Source: Hypoxylon rubiginosum
Taxonomy: Eukaryota; Ascomycota; Sordariomycetes; Xylariales; Hypoxylaceae
Length of the DNA stretch: 64,000 bases
Reading direction: 5' to 3'
Assembly: GCA_902806565.1 (NCBI GenBank)
Contig: CADCXA010000059.1
Span: 372,001 to 436,000 of the forward strand
Shown piece by piece: positions 1-9,980 of this stretch (the stretch's first letter is position 1; each line of letters opens with the position of its first letter). The notes beneath the pieces were generated by a model. That model did not search any database. It was not told the origin of the DNA and worked only from the letters and a program-made list of their open reading frames with translations. The translations under genes were made by a program, and so were the position numbers.

Positions 1-1972
1 TTCATACTGTCTAGTAATTCCTCTTCTGAAGCAGTATCAGAAAGACTCTTGATCCATCCGGAAGACCAAGAGATACGACCGATGGCAATGCCAGTCACGT
101 TAAGACTTGAAAGAAAAATTAGCAACTGCTCTTGAATAGTGCTAGGCTGTTACCAAGCGGGCTTGATTGGACTCCTGAGGGGGCAACTAGAAGGGGGGAA
201 AAACCAATCACATACTGCTCTCCGCAACAAAAGCTCCATCGCTTTTTGCTTCCTGGCGTAGCGCATGGGTATCGCTTCGTAATTAGCAAAGATGTCCTGC
301 TGAAAAGGTTTAACTGTTTGTTATACCATTTATTGAATCGGGAACCGTGGTGGAAGGTAGCGTCAATCCAGGAAGGCCGAGTAGTGGACCAATTTATAAC
401 CCAGGACGGAGACCTCCGTACCTTCGAATGAGAGGTGAATAGCAAGATGTCCAGGTTTCTCGTATGTGTCAGGAGATCCATGAACAAGTACCGGTAAACC
501 AACTTCACGCCCGATGTAGTGTAGTCTGGAGTATCGTATTCGGAACGGAGAAGACTATGTGTCGCATAAAACTTATCCTTAGCATAAAGAGACTTTCGTC
601 CGTGGATCTCTATGAAAAGTGATTCAGAGGATTTATAAGGGTAAAATCGAAACCTGGCAGCACCTATCGATATGGCGAAGGGAATCAAAGACGGCCAGGC
701 GAAGAACCAGGCTATTCTAATTATCCAATAGTAGATAAGCGTTGCATTAGTCTTCTTCGCCAAACGTGGGAATACTGCAATGCCGATCGAAAGAAGGAAG
801 AATAATGCAAAATGTGCACCGAGAAGAATCTTGAAAAATAGCCAGCCACGCTGAAGATATTTTGGGTGCAGTTCCAACTCTTGATACAGAGTCCGGTCCT
901 GATCTGCGTTGACGATGCCATTACCGAAGAAGGCTGTCCAGATGCTGACCAACCGTTGCCACCTCAGGAGATCCCTTGGGAATCTCACGCCGATGGAATG
1001 CCAGCGGAAAAACTCCACGTACCTCACGCTGTATGCTAAAGCCTGCAAGGGTATCGCCTTCTTGCCGCATACGATGATGACCTTGTCCGAGAGCAACACT
1101 TCCTGTAACGTCCAAAGGCGCTCGACCCACGGACGACTTAGAAGATCCTGGATTCCGTTGTAGTGCGGCCATATCCGTATTGTTATGCTCCTGAAATACA
1201 GATAGAAACTAAGACGCAAAGCCATAGAATTGCCGGTGGGTATTCCGTTCTCCCAAGTCTGGCCGTCTCTAGCGTTCTTGGAGATGAGAAAACTGAAGGG
1301 TAGTCCGCCTTTACCGAAGTAATCCATCGCCGCATCGGTATCCTTCGTCCCCTCCCCAAGCCAGACGTAGACGGCTTGCGCCCCCGTGGAAGAATACAGC
1401 CTTCCCATAAGGGGGATCTGCACGCTCTTTTCGTGGACGTTATCTTGGTCGATGCAGATGGAGTCAACCCAGATAGTGAGGGGACCAAATCCTCGCATCT
1501 GACGAAGAGCGGACAAGCAGTTTTTCGTTACTTCGACCAGATGCCCATTACAAGATATCGTGTCCTTCGGCTCGGAATATTCACCCCACACGTAGGACAG
1601 CGCTGTGAAGAAAAGGTGCTCGTCCAGGTCGACGACACGCAATTGCCCGGTGACGGGTCCATCTTCAGACTCTTCTAGATCAAGCACACGGATCGACGTG
1701 CGAGTATTGAGCGGAAGCGCAGCATAGAGTGCTGCCTTCCCTTCAGATATATTTTCTTGAGAGGAGGTGAAGCCCTCGCCAGGGGATAGGCTTGTAGTCG
1801 CCGAGTTTTCAACGCTTAAGAGGCTTTCGTGCGAAACTGAGCCCACAATACCAGATCCCGACGGTGGAGGGGACCCTCCCCTTGGCGGGTAAGAAAGTAG
1901 CGGGATCTGGCTAGAGGGATCAACACCACCTAACTCCTCGAGGCTGTCGGCGTATGTCGCGTGATTCGGCAT
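1..1972 (-). CDS. HET-domain (heterokaryon incompatibility) protein, 3' end beyond window
   Basis: The protein starts at 1972 and carries a HET domain at about residues 123-300, with the family signatures TALSYVWG, IWVDSICIDQ, VYVWLGEG and RPWVERLWTLQEV. In this family the domain triggers cell death when incompatible hyphae fuse. A Ser/Pro-rich, probably disordered leader of about 80 residues precedes it. Two hydrophobic stretches follow (about 377-400 and 411-437) and look like membrane segments, so the protein may be membrane-bound. The first open stretch ends at 119, but frame, donor (GTATGT) and acceptor (CTAG) allow a 74-bp intron at 142-215. The exon then continues through LNVTGIAIGRI to the left edge, a typical HET C-terminal motif. 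The gene is therefore read as partial rather than truncated. No partner gene is visible beside it. The family call is secure; its biological role here is inferred. Confidence 0.85.
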
Positions 1973-3147
1973 CGATTGATTTCGACCTAGACCCTAGACG
2001 TTTGCCTATACCTAGACACGACTGGGACATATGAAATCATGGCGAATATTCCGCTATTTCTTAAAGGACAAAAGAAAACACAGAATCCCCCTAAAATCAA
2101 ATCGGCAAGAGAAAAAACCTAAGCAAATATAATAAAATTAGAAAAGATCTCCTTGGCCATCAGCCTAGCCTTACCTGGTCATCTAGTCTAGGGTCTCTTT
2201 CAGCTCTTGCGTATTATGTTACCTACTTATTCGTCGAAGGCCCCGCACAATTGTAACCCTTGCCGACATCGAGCGGCACTTGGCTATCAAAGCGGCAAGA
2301 GGATTCAGTAGTCGCTGACCATGCATATACCAAGCGCTAATCATTTGCCCTGTCTCCTCGTTCAGTATACTAGGTTAAATGAATATTTGCTCGTGATTGA
2401 ATGCGACTCCTTCAAATTTACGGAATAAGTCTAAGAAACTTTTCCATCTATAGTGGTCAGGAACATTGAAGCTATTCCCATCCGCCATTTGTGTAACCTC
2501 TATAATGTAGGCTGACCACCTGCAGTAATGGATGTATTTCGGACATCGCCGATCCTACCCTAGACTACATCCTGCAAAAAGTGTTACCTTCCATCAGCCA
2601 TATATTCCAACAGCAAACGTGAGACACCTCAATTATAAAACGACCCTGCCAGCTGTCTCTCGAACAAGCCCTAACTACAACATGAATAGATGAGTTAAAG
2701 CCGACATGACATGTTGCTGCCTTTCAGTGATCTGTCAGGGAATAGTACTCAGCCTACCAAAACCGCCTTGAAGGTGAAGATGTAACTGCGCCTCATGTAG
2801 AAATTAGATCATGCCAAGGGGTTGCTAATACATAGCCTCACTGGCCAATATGTTGGCCGTTGGAGAACGACAGCAAGGGGTGGGGCACATGAAGCATCAC
2901 AGCCTGCTTTTAACCGTTTGAACCAGGTACCTAGGCGCCTGGGTGGACCAATTCATCTTGTTGACTTCTCGTCGAAACTCTTGGTTGCCGGGAGGAAGAT
3001 CTACAAGAGAGGCTCGCTTAGTCACTACGAAGACCTAAAATCAACAGCGAACAATTCGAAGGCTCTTGCGGTTGAATGTTCGCTCTAGTTCAGGATTGCG
3101 GAATAACCTTTAGGCTGTTACCCCTGTCCGAGCTCAGCTAAGTAGCG
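1973..3147. other. Intergenic stretch without a supported gene
   Basis: This is moderate-GC DNA upstream of the HET gene, which is read leftward. The few short open frames have no recognisable domain or splice partners. I see no RNA gene or repeat in it. Confidence 0.6.
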
Positions 3148-3478
3148 ATGAACAAGTATGGCATCTTTCATCCCTGCCTTTCAGCAGAAGAAACCACCAA
3201 AGAACCACAAGACGATCTCCTTGAAGAGCTTGATGAAGTAATAGACTGGCACTGGAAAGCTGCAGAGGGATGGCTACCGAAAGATCCAGGAGTTCTGTCC
3301 GAAGAAAAGCGCCTTCACAGAGCAATGGTCACATTACGGTTCGCATTATGAATCCATTTACTCTTTGGCTTGCAGATTTGGTCTGAAACTATATGTGCTC
3401 CTAGAGAGCGAAGCTGAGAGCATCGGTGACCTTGTGGAGATACCGAAACTGTTGGAACTGGTCCTGCACATGGCTTGA
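3148..3478 (+). pseudogene. Possible degenerate coding fragment
   Basis: A 67-codon frame (3148-3351) contains DDLLEELDEVIDWHWKAAEGW. The overlapping +2 frame is open from about 3242 to a TGA at 3476-3478 and encodes SHYGSHYESIYSLACRFGL and an acidic Leu-rich tail. Both look more like real protein than random frame, and the shift between them suggests a broken gene. The second piece loosely recalls the region before the ankyrin repeats of fungal NLRs. I cannot assign a family, and chance open frames remain possible. It ends about 290 bp before the copia insertion, so the transposon did not break it directly. Confidence 0.25.
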
Positions 3479-3769
3479 GTGGGCTGAGGTCTTAATTGTT
3501 TCGAACTTGCCGCGATGCAATTTTTAGAGATAGAATGTAGTGAAACGAAACAATTCTTACTTCTAGATCCTGAGACTTGTTTTTCAAGAATATAGACGAG
3601 TATAAGAGAGGATGGAATACTAACCACCCACTGTTATTGGCTCTCGGCTTACACTGCGACCCCCACAAGACGAATCCCGCCAGAATTGGCACGTTACCGG
3701 TCTCCATAGAGCCCTCTCCTTCATATCCCGCAGCTTTTATTTTCCATCTTATTAACTTCTTTTTATTTT

Positions 3770-3951
3770 TGTTAGATAATAAGAGGTTATTCTGGAGGAC
3801 CTATTCAGGTCCTGCGCACAGGCCAACGGCCGGAGCCGCAATAACCTTATTACGAGGCTATTCTAAGGAATCGCGAGAACACGTACAATTAGGAGACACA
3901 CACTTAATACACACAATTAACCCCCTAATTGAATACACACGTCATCTGACA
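3770..3951 (+). repeat. Left LTR of the copia element
   Basis: 182 bp, starting TGTTAGATAA and ending ATCTGACA. It is preceded by the target duplication ATTTT at 3765-3769. It is identical to the right LTR except that position 3943 is C where the right copy has T. It should hold the element's promoter, but no TATA box stands out. Confidence 0.95.
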
Positions 3952-4100
3952 ATTAAGAGTCTCATTCGCTCAAGAATCAAAGAGCTATATACGAATAACG
4001 ATACGTGACCTTCAATTAGCCGAAAACCACAAAATTACGAAACGGTTACATCAACGAAACCTTCCACAACCCGAATCCGACCAATAGCAAAGAAGACGGC

Positions 4101-5360
4101 ATGTCGAAAGCAGTAGAAGAGAAGGTCTTTTACAACGGCCCAATTGACTGGGAACGATGGGATAGAGAGTTCCAAACAAAGGCTATTGACCTAGAACTTT
4201 GGAAGTACATCAATCCTACAGAAACGTTAGAATGGCCAGAGGAGCCATTCCAGCCAGACGTTGGCGACTATCCAAAGAAAGCTCAACGGATAACGCGAAA
4301 TTCATCGAACAACAGTTCCCAAACTGCGATAAATGAAAGTCAAGAGGAACAAGTCGAAATAGGTGGAAGACCTACAAGTCTAGTAGAGATGACGAAGGAA
4401 GGCAGAGCCATCTACAAGGAAGATTGGACCTTCTATAGTCACGATCACAAGATCTATCAGACTCATCGACAAGCAGTCAAGGAACTGAGGAACTGGGTCA
4501 CCAACTCTGTATCCTTGAATTACCGAGACACGTGCTTTGGCCCAACAGACACCTTGTACGAGTGGTACAAGAAACTGTCTGCCACTGGCAAAGTGTACAA
4601 CAATCAATTGAAGCCACAGGCTCAAGAACGATATAAGAAAGCAGTGCAACGACTGACAAAGATGCCTAAGAACTTCGAGGCATGGATAACTGAATGGGAA
4701 TCAGCCATCGCAAATGCAAAGGCAAAGGGCCTTACAGATATCACCGACAGCCGACTACTAATGAAGGATCTTGAAGTTGCACTTGGCGGCATTCTAAGCA
4801 ACTGGGTGACCAGTTATAGACTGCTGAGCACTGACAAGATCAGAAGCGACACGCTCAGCTACTTAGATGTAGCAGCTGCCTTACGCGAACACACATCCTT
4901 ACAACTAACTCTTGCACGGCCCCGCCCTGCGAAGGGAGCATTCGCTGCTCAATTCGGCAACACGGAATCTGATCACGACAGAGACTCAGATACCGAGCCG
5001 GGAAGAGAAAAGGACGCCACTCCTGGACCCTCTGATCGATCAAAACGAGGCAGAGGTGGTAGGAGCCGCGGCAGATCACGAGGCCGAAGCAGTCTAGATA
5101 GACGAGCTGAGTCAACCAAGAGAAAACGAGCCGACACATCTGCCGATCGCCCACGAGAAACCAACACTCCATGCCCAGCCTGCTACGGCTACCACGAGAT
5201 TCTCGACTGCTGGTATATTGTTGAAGACAAGGCTCCAGAAGACTGGACCCCAAACTTCACCGCAAAGAGAATGATCGAACACAAGATAACTGAAGACAAT
5301 ACGTTTGCTGAGCTAGTCAAGAAGACAAAGAAGAGGTCATCTGCGCAAAGTGGGGATTGA
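4101..5360 (+). CDS. gag: Copia Gag (capsid/nucleocapsid) protein
   Basis: 419 residues. The ATG at 4101 lies 149 bp after the left LTR. The N-terminal part (PIDWERWDREFQTKA) resembles copia-type Gag. An Arg/Gly/Ser-rich basic stretch follows at about 312-345. Near the C-terminus is a zinc-knuckle variant, CPACYGYHEILDC, spaced CX2CX3HX4C. Gag packages the element RNA into virus-like particles. The frame ends at a TGA (5358-5360) in exactly the same phase as pol, so this product and a longer Gag-Pol could come from one start codon. No internal damage is visible. Confidence 0.93.
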   Translation: MSKAVEEKVFYNGPIDWERWDREFQTKAIDLELWKYINPTETLEWPEEPFQPDVGDYPKKAQRITRNSSNNSSQTAINESQEEQVEIGGRPTSLVEMTKEGRAIYKEDWTFYSHDHKIYQTHRQAVKELRNWVTNSVSLNYRDTCFGPTDTLYEWYKKLSATGKVYNNQLKPQAQERYKKAVQRLTKMPKNFEAWITEWESAIANAKAKGLTDITDSRLLMKDLEVALGGILSNWVTSYRLLSTDKIRSDTLSYLDVAAALREHTSLQLTLARPRPAKGAFAAQFGNTESDHDRDSDTEPGREKDATPGPSDRSKRGRGGRSRGRSRGRSSLDRRAESTKRKRADTSADRPRETNTPCPACYGYHEILDCWYIVEDKAPEDWTPNFTAKRMIEHKITEDNTFAELVKKTKKRSSAQSGD

Positions 5361-5398
5361 CTAGTTCGAGTAATTGGGAGAACAAAAGGAACGTTCTC
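5358..5398 (+). promoter_or_regulatory. Predicted stop-codon readthrough signal between gag and pol
   Basis: Gag's stop reads TGACTAG. UGA followed by CUA(G) is a known leaky context in viruses, animals and fungi. Seventeen bases later, GAGAAC (5378-5383) can pair with GTTCTC (5393-5398) around a 9-base loop, giving a 6-bp hairpin. Two adjacent U-A pairs could extend it across a bulge. Loop AAGG could pair with CCTT near 5434-5437 to form a pseudoknot, but that is speculative. Pol continues in the same frame. Confidence 0.7.
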
Positions 5399-8300
5399 AA
5401 CTCTACAGGCCGCATTCGGAGTCAATACCTATCCCTTGAAGAACTCAGCAATTCTGGACTCAGGGACCACTATTCACATCTTCAATCGACTCAGCCGATT
5501 CCTGTCATACCGAACAGCACACACTGGAGACGCGATCTTCGCAGGAGACTCAGTTGTGCCTGTACAAGGATATGGAGAAGTGGATGTACGTCTAAAGAGT
5601 CCAGAAGGAGCAAGGCTCCTACGATTGCGAGACGTAGCATACTGTGAAGGATTCGCATGCAATGTGGTGTCATTGAGGCTCCTAAGAAGAATGGGATACT
5701 GGTGGGACCACAAAGGCACGAATAACTGCCTACGAAGAAAGGATGATTCCGTCCTGTGCACCATTATTGACAGACAGGACCAATACGTCTTGGAGGATCT
5801 TCCTGAGAACTTCACCAATTACTCATTCCACACAAGAAGCGTCAAGTTTAACAGCTGGACGGAGCGACCTCCAAGCACGGCAACTAGCGAACTATGGCAC
5901 CTACGATTCGGCCACCCAGGACCAGAAGCCCTTAATCACGCGACTGGTCACTCTCGGGGGGTGAAGATTAAGGAGTCTGGCCCAACCAAGAAGACCGATC
6001 GAATCACTACAGTGAAGTGCGACGCGTGTGGCTGTGGAAAGGCCAAGAAGCTCAATTATCGCAAGCGTCGCGAACGACCAAGCAAGCCAGGTGAACGTTT
6101 AGCTATTGATTTCCACGACTTGGAAACAGACTCTCAAGGATATTGGTGTATAATGCTGATCACTGATAGATGTACGGGATGGGCCTGGGACTTCTATCTC
6201 AAAGATCGTACTTCAGACTCAATTATCGAAGTCCTAGACTGGATATTCGGAATCATTCGGAAACAGCACCAACTCAATATTGAAGCTATCGAGTGTGACA
6301 ACGAGCTAGTGACAAGAAAGCACGCCGTACGAGATCACATTCAACAGACACACCATATTAAACTCGAGCCCTCGGCACCAGATACGCAAGATCAGAATGG
6401 AGGCGCCGAACGCTCGGGGGGTGTAATTAAGCAGAAAGCTCGAACGATGAGAATAGGATCAAAGCTTCCGAGTTTCCTATGGGTAGAGGTTTTCAAAGCT
6501 GCTACCTACCTCTACAATCGCACTCCTAAGTATAACCTCAACTGGCAATCTCCATACGAGCGCTTCTACACTTATTTGGCTTTCAGAGACGGTGTAGTCA
6601 CCGACAAGAGACCACATCAAGCTCACCTAAGGGTGTATGGATGTAAGGCGTTTGCGCTCACTGCAGAGGCAAAGCGAAAACAGAACCGACGCCAACGTCT
6701 CAATCCGAAAGCATGGATAGGCTACCTAGTAGGCTACAGCTCCACGAATATTTACAATATCTGGGTCCCTACGTTAGGACGAGTCATCAAAACACGAGAC
6801 GTCACATTTGACGAAGACACTACGTTCAACGGAGATATCTCATCCTTGAAGGATGACCTGTTGCACACAACAGAGGAGAATATCCGAGACCTAGTTAACC
6901 AGGTCGCCACCCTGCAAAACGCAGAAAGAGAGGCTGACCCAGGGCCATCGGCTCCTGAAGAAGACGAGACAGAGGCAGAAATGCCAGCAGAAGATGAAGG
7001 CGAGCAAGACCGTGAAGTGGATGGCGATAACGGAGAATGTGACAACGAAGAAGCTGAAGGGCTTGATCACCCCTACACTGAAGCTGTATTCATGCCATAC
7101 CCTACTCCCGATGCTACTCCTCCACCGGCTGCTTCGTTATTCACTGCAACAATAAGAGAAGGGTTGAGCGCCGTGAATCACGCCTCCCCGGATACCGACA
7201 TAGAAGAAGGGTTGAGCGCCGTGAATCACGCCTCCCCGGATATGATCAAGAAACCAAGGTTGAGCGCCGTGAATCACGCCTCCCGCAACAAAATAGAGAA
7301 AACAAGGTTGAGCGCCGTGAATCACGCCTCCCGAAACAAAAATATGAGAGACGCTGTCCCAGTAGGTCGAGCTGCAGCTCTCAGCGCGCTCCCGAAGCAG
7401 ACCAAGAGGGATTCACCCACCTCTTATTCCGGAGCCACGGACCACGCAACGAGTTGGGAGGCCACGTTCAATGCAGGACGCCTAACCTCGGCGATGGGAT
7501 CAATGCACGGAAAGCCAGTGAGCAAGGCACAAGTAGCACGGATGACACATCATCCGCGACGCTATCCTACAAGCCAAGCAAATCCAAATTCAGTACCACG
7601 CCCGGGATCATATGAACCTGAGAGGCTGCAGAGACTCCTGCAAAGAAAGCAGAGAATCCATAGGAGGGATCTACCACCTCCCCCGAAAACTCACAAGGAG
7701 TTACGGGACCATGCCCTAGGGCAAGGATTCAGAGAAGCTGAGAAATCACACCTGGATAGCCACAAGGAGATGAACTCCTGGGTTGAATGTGAACAACAGA
7801 CCGCTAATGGCAAGCAGATTCTAGACTGCATGTGGGTATACGTGTATAAATTCGATAAACACGGATGGTTTATAAAGTGCAAAGCAAGGCTGGTGGTCCG
7901 AGGAGACCAGCAGACCAAAGACGAGCACCTAAACACCTACGCCTCAACATTAGCCGGAAGATCATTCCGAACCCTTATTGCAATTGCAGCAAGATTCGAC
8001 CTCGAGCTAATCCAGTACGATGCAGTTAACGCATTCGTGAACGCAAATCTAGACAAGGAAATCTATATGAGGATGCCTCCAGGGTACCGGAAACGCCAGA
8101 CCATTCTACGTCTGCTGAAAGCGTTATACGGATTGAGAGAATCTCCCCTACTTTGGCAAAAGGAGCTGACCAAGACACTCACGGAATTAGGCTTCTCAGC
8201 CGTTCCCCACGAGCCTTGCTGCTTCTCCAAAGACGGAGTGCTAATCTTCTTCTATGTTGACGATATCGTCCTCGCATACCAAGGCCACAGGCAACAAGCA

Positions 8301-9326
8301 GTAGACGCAGTGGTATCACAGCTACGAGAGAAGTACCAACTTACAGGCGGAGATGACTTGCAGTGGTTTCTCGGAATCGAAGTGATCAGAGACCGAGATA
8401 AGAGACTGATCTGGCTTTCTCAATCCTCATACGTGGACAAGTTAAGCAAACTGTTAACAAATGAGAAACCAGGAATTATCCCTTCAACTCCTATGAGAAA
8501 CAAGGAACTGTTACCTTCGTCAGAATTGGCTTCCCTACAGTCTATTCAACGATACCAACAAAAGATCGGATCGATACTGTACGCAGCAGTGATCACACGT
8601 CCCGATATTGCTTTCGCAGCCTCCCGACTGGCCAGATTCAATATGAATCCCAGCAACGAGCACCATTCTGAAGCCGACCGACTAATTCGATACCTCCTTG
8701 CCACCCAATACCTGTCCTTACAATACGGACATGCCGATACATTCGAAGTAGCCAGCGACGCCTCGTTTGCCGACAACACCCTCGATCGAAAGAGTTCACA
8801 AGCATACGTAATGAAGCTGTTTGGAGGAGTGATTGGATGGCGTGCGAACAAGCAAGACACAGTGACTACTTCTACAACAGAAGCGGAGTTGTTGTCTCTT
8901 GCGCAGGCTGCAAAGGAAGCCATGTTCGTATCGCGTCTAATCACAGAGCTCGGTGTGAGTCTGGATGACTCGAGGATTACAATACACTGTGACAATAAGC
9001 AAACGATCAGGCTGGTACACGCAGACATTGCGTTACTTCAAACCAAGCTGCGGCACGTGGATATTCACAACCACTGGCTACGGCAGGAGGCACTCGCAAA
9101 TCGGATTAAAGTCACCTATGTCCCTACGAAGGATATGATGGCAGATGGTCTCACCAAGGCACTTGCTGCAAAGGAATTCGCCGCATTCACTCGACAATTA
9201 AACCTAGTGGATGTACAGGAGAGAATCGAATCCAGACGGATTCGCGAGCTCACAGAGGAGGACTTCGACAGGATAGAGGACTCCTTGCCTGGCGGAGAAA
9301 GCGATACGTACATGATTGACAATTAA
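5361..9326 (+). CDS. pol: Copia Pol polyprotein, probably made by UGA readthrough
   Basis: The frame is open from the codon after gag's UGA to TAA at 9324-9326, 1,321 codons. Protease (ILDSGTTIHIF) begins about 30 codons in. Integrase follows: the zinc region WHLRFGH to CDACGCGK, then AIDFHD, IECDNE and NGGAERSGG as the D,D,E triad. A linker holds a 48-bp repeat array. Reverse transcriptase has NAFVNANLDKEIYM, LYGLRESPLLW and FYVDDIVLAY. RNase H has ASDASFADN, TTEAELLSLAQAAKEA and HCDNKQT. The first in-frame ATG is far downstream of the protease active site, so separate initiation would lose protease. A Gag-Pol fusion of about 1,741 residues is the likeliest product. All catalytic residues I can check are present. 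Confidence 0.95.
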   Translation, partial: LVRVIGRTKGTFSTLQAAFGVNTYPLKNSAILDSGTTIHIFNRLSRFLSYRTAHTGDAIFAGDSVVPVQGYGEVDVRLKSPEGARLLRLRDVAYCEGFACNVVSLRLLRRMGYWWDHKGTNNCLRRKDDSVLCTIIDRQDQYVLEDLPENFTNYSFHTRSVKFNSWTERPPSTATSELWHLRFGHPGPEALNHATGHSRGVKIKESGPTKKTDRITTVKCDACGCGKAKKLNYRKRRERPSKPGERLAIDFHDLETDSQGYWCIMLITDRCTGWAWDFYLKDRTSDSIIEVLDWIFGIIRKQHQLNIEAIECDNELVTRKHAVRDHIQQTHHIKLEPSAPDTQDQNGGAERSGGVIKQKARTMRIGSKLPSFLWVEVFKAATYLYNRTPKYNLNWQSPYERFYTYLAFRDGVVTDKRPHQAHLRVYGCKAFALTAEAKRKQNRRQRLNPKAWIGYLVGYSSTNIYNIWVPTLGRVIKTRDVTFDEDTTFNGDISSLKDDLLHTTEENIRDLVNQVATLQNAEREADPGPSAPEEDETEAEMPAEDEGEQDREVDGDNGECDNEEAEGLDHPYTEAVFMPYPTPDATPPPAASLFTATIREGLSAVNHASPDTDIEEGLSAVNHASPDMIKKPRLSAVNHASRNKIEKTRLSAVNHASRNKNMRDAVPVGRAAALSALPKQTKRDSPTSYSGATDHATSWEATFNAGRLTSAMGSMHGKPVSKAQVARMTHHPRRYPTSQANPNSVPRPGSYEPERLQRLLQRKQRIHRRDLPPPPKTHKELRDHALGQGFREAEKSHLDSHKEMNSWVECEQQTANGKQILDCMWVYVYKFDKHGWFIKCKARLVVRGDQQTKDEHLNTYASTLAGRSFRTLIAIAARFDLELIQYDAVNAFVNANLDKEIYMRMPPGYRKRQTILRLLKALYGLRESPLLWQKELTKTLTELGFSAVPHEPCCFSKDGVLIFFYVDDIVLAYQGHRQQAVDAVVSQLREKYQLTGGDDLQWFLGIEVIRDRDKRLIWLSQSSYVDKLSKLLTNEKPGIIPSTPMRNKELLPSSELASLQSIQRYQQKIGSILYAAVITRPDIAFAASRLARFNMNPSNEHHSEADRLIRYLLATQYLSLQYGHADTFEVASDASFADNTLDRKSSQAYVMKLFGGVIGWRANKQDTVTTSTTEAELLSLAQAAKEAMFVSRLITELGVSLDDSRITIHCDNKQTIRLVHADIALLQTKLRHVDIHNHWLRQEALANRIKVTYVPTKDMMADGLTKALAAKEFAAFTRQLNLVDVQERIESRRIRELTEEDFDRIEDSLPGGESDTYMIDN
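7162..7353 (+). repeat. Four-copy 48-bp tandem repeat in the pol linker
   Basis: Copies start at 7162, 7210, 7258 and 7306, an exact 48-bp (16-codon) period. The first 27 bp of each copy are identical, including third codon positions, and encode LSAVNHAS. The other 21 bp vary. The core contains CGTGA-A-TCACG, a short palindrome. The array lies between integrase and reverse transcriptase. Confidence 0.93.
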
Positions 9327-9394
9327 GAGACATCAGAGAATAAGTCCTAATTGCTCAGGCTTCTCTATTAAGGATAGACAAGCCTGGGGGGGTG

Positions 9395-9576
9395 TGTTAG
9401 ATAATAAGAGGTTATTCTGGAGGACCTATTCAGGTCCTGCGCACAGGCCAACGGCCGGAGCCGCAATAACCTTATTACGAGGCTATTCTAAGGAATCGCG
9501 AGAACACGTACAATTAGGAGACACACACTTAATACACACAATTAACCCCCTAATTGAATACACACGTTATCTGACA
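9395..9576 (+). repeat. Right LTR of the copia element
   Basis: 182 bp. It is the same as the left LTR apart from T at 9568 (C at 3943 on the left). The changed base is followed by A, so the pair differ by a CpA/TpA transition, the type RIP produces. It is followed by ATTTT at 9577-9581, completing the target duplication. Confidence 0.95.
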
Positions 9577-9794
9577 ATTTTATTAGTACTGCCACAATTT
9601 CACCAACTAATTAAATACTTAAAATTGCCTTATACTTTTTAACGTTTTCTTTTATAGTTTTATTATAATAAAATTTATAAAAATATAAATAATATAAAAA
9701 AATAATATAAAATAAGTTTTATTAAATTATATTAATTATTAAATTTTTTAAGTTATAATAAAATAAATTAATTAATTTTATAAAAAATATATTA

Positions 9795-9980
9795 AATATA
9801 TATTAAAATATAGTTAGTTAATTAATATAAATATTAATATAATATAAAAAAATATAATAAATTTAATTTTTAATTATAAATTTTTTTTTTAAAAAATATA
9901 TATTAAAATATAATTAATTAATTAATATAAGTTTTATATATAACGTAAAAAAATATAATAAATTTAACTTTTAATTATAG
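9795..9980. repeat. Two tandem copies, 100-bp period
   Basis: A segment at about 9795-9880 recurs at about 9895-9980 with mostly transition differences. The anchor TATTAAAATATA is at 9801 and 9901, and TTAATTATA near 9870 and 9970. Confidence 0.6.

Larger units (their letters stand above)
3770..9576 (+). mobile_element. Complete Ty1/copia LTR retrotransposon
   Basis: This is a 5,807-bp element bounded by 182-bp direct LTRs that begin TG and end CA. It is flanked on both sides by the 5-bp duplication ATTTT (3765-3769 and 9577-9581). Inside are a gag gene with a zinc knuckle and a pol gene in the copia order: protease, integrase, reverse transcriptase, RNase H. No stop interrupts either apart from the UGA between them. 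A G-rich tract (about 9386-9392) just before the right LTR is a likely polypurine tract. I did not recognise the primer-binding site after the left LTR. The LTRs differ at one of 182 positions, so insertion is recent and the element may be active. It sits exactly where normal DNA meets the A+T-rich block. Confidence 0.97.

Noticed and set aside
1376..1678. Plus-strand frames within the HET gene
   Set aside because: Opposite-strand shadows of the conserved HET domain on the minus strand.
3577..4008. 143-codon frame running into the left LTR
   Set aside because: It crosses the retrotransposon boundary and its second half is LTR sequence. The same peptide appears at the right LTR (9316-9642).
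7162..7353. CRISPR-like repeat-spacer pattern
   Set aside because: Repeats with variable spacers look similar, but the array is an in-frame 48-bp coding repeat inside a eukaryotic retrotransposon.
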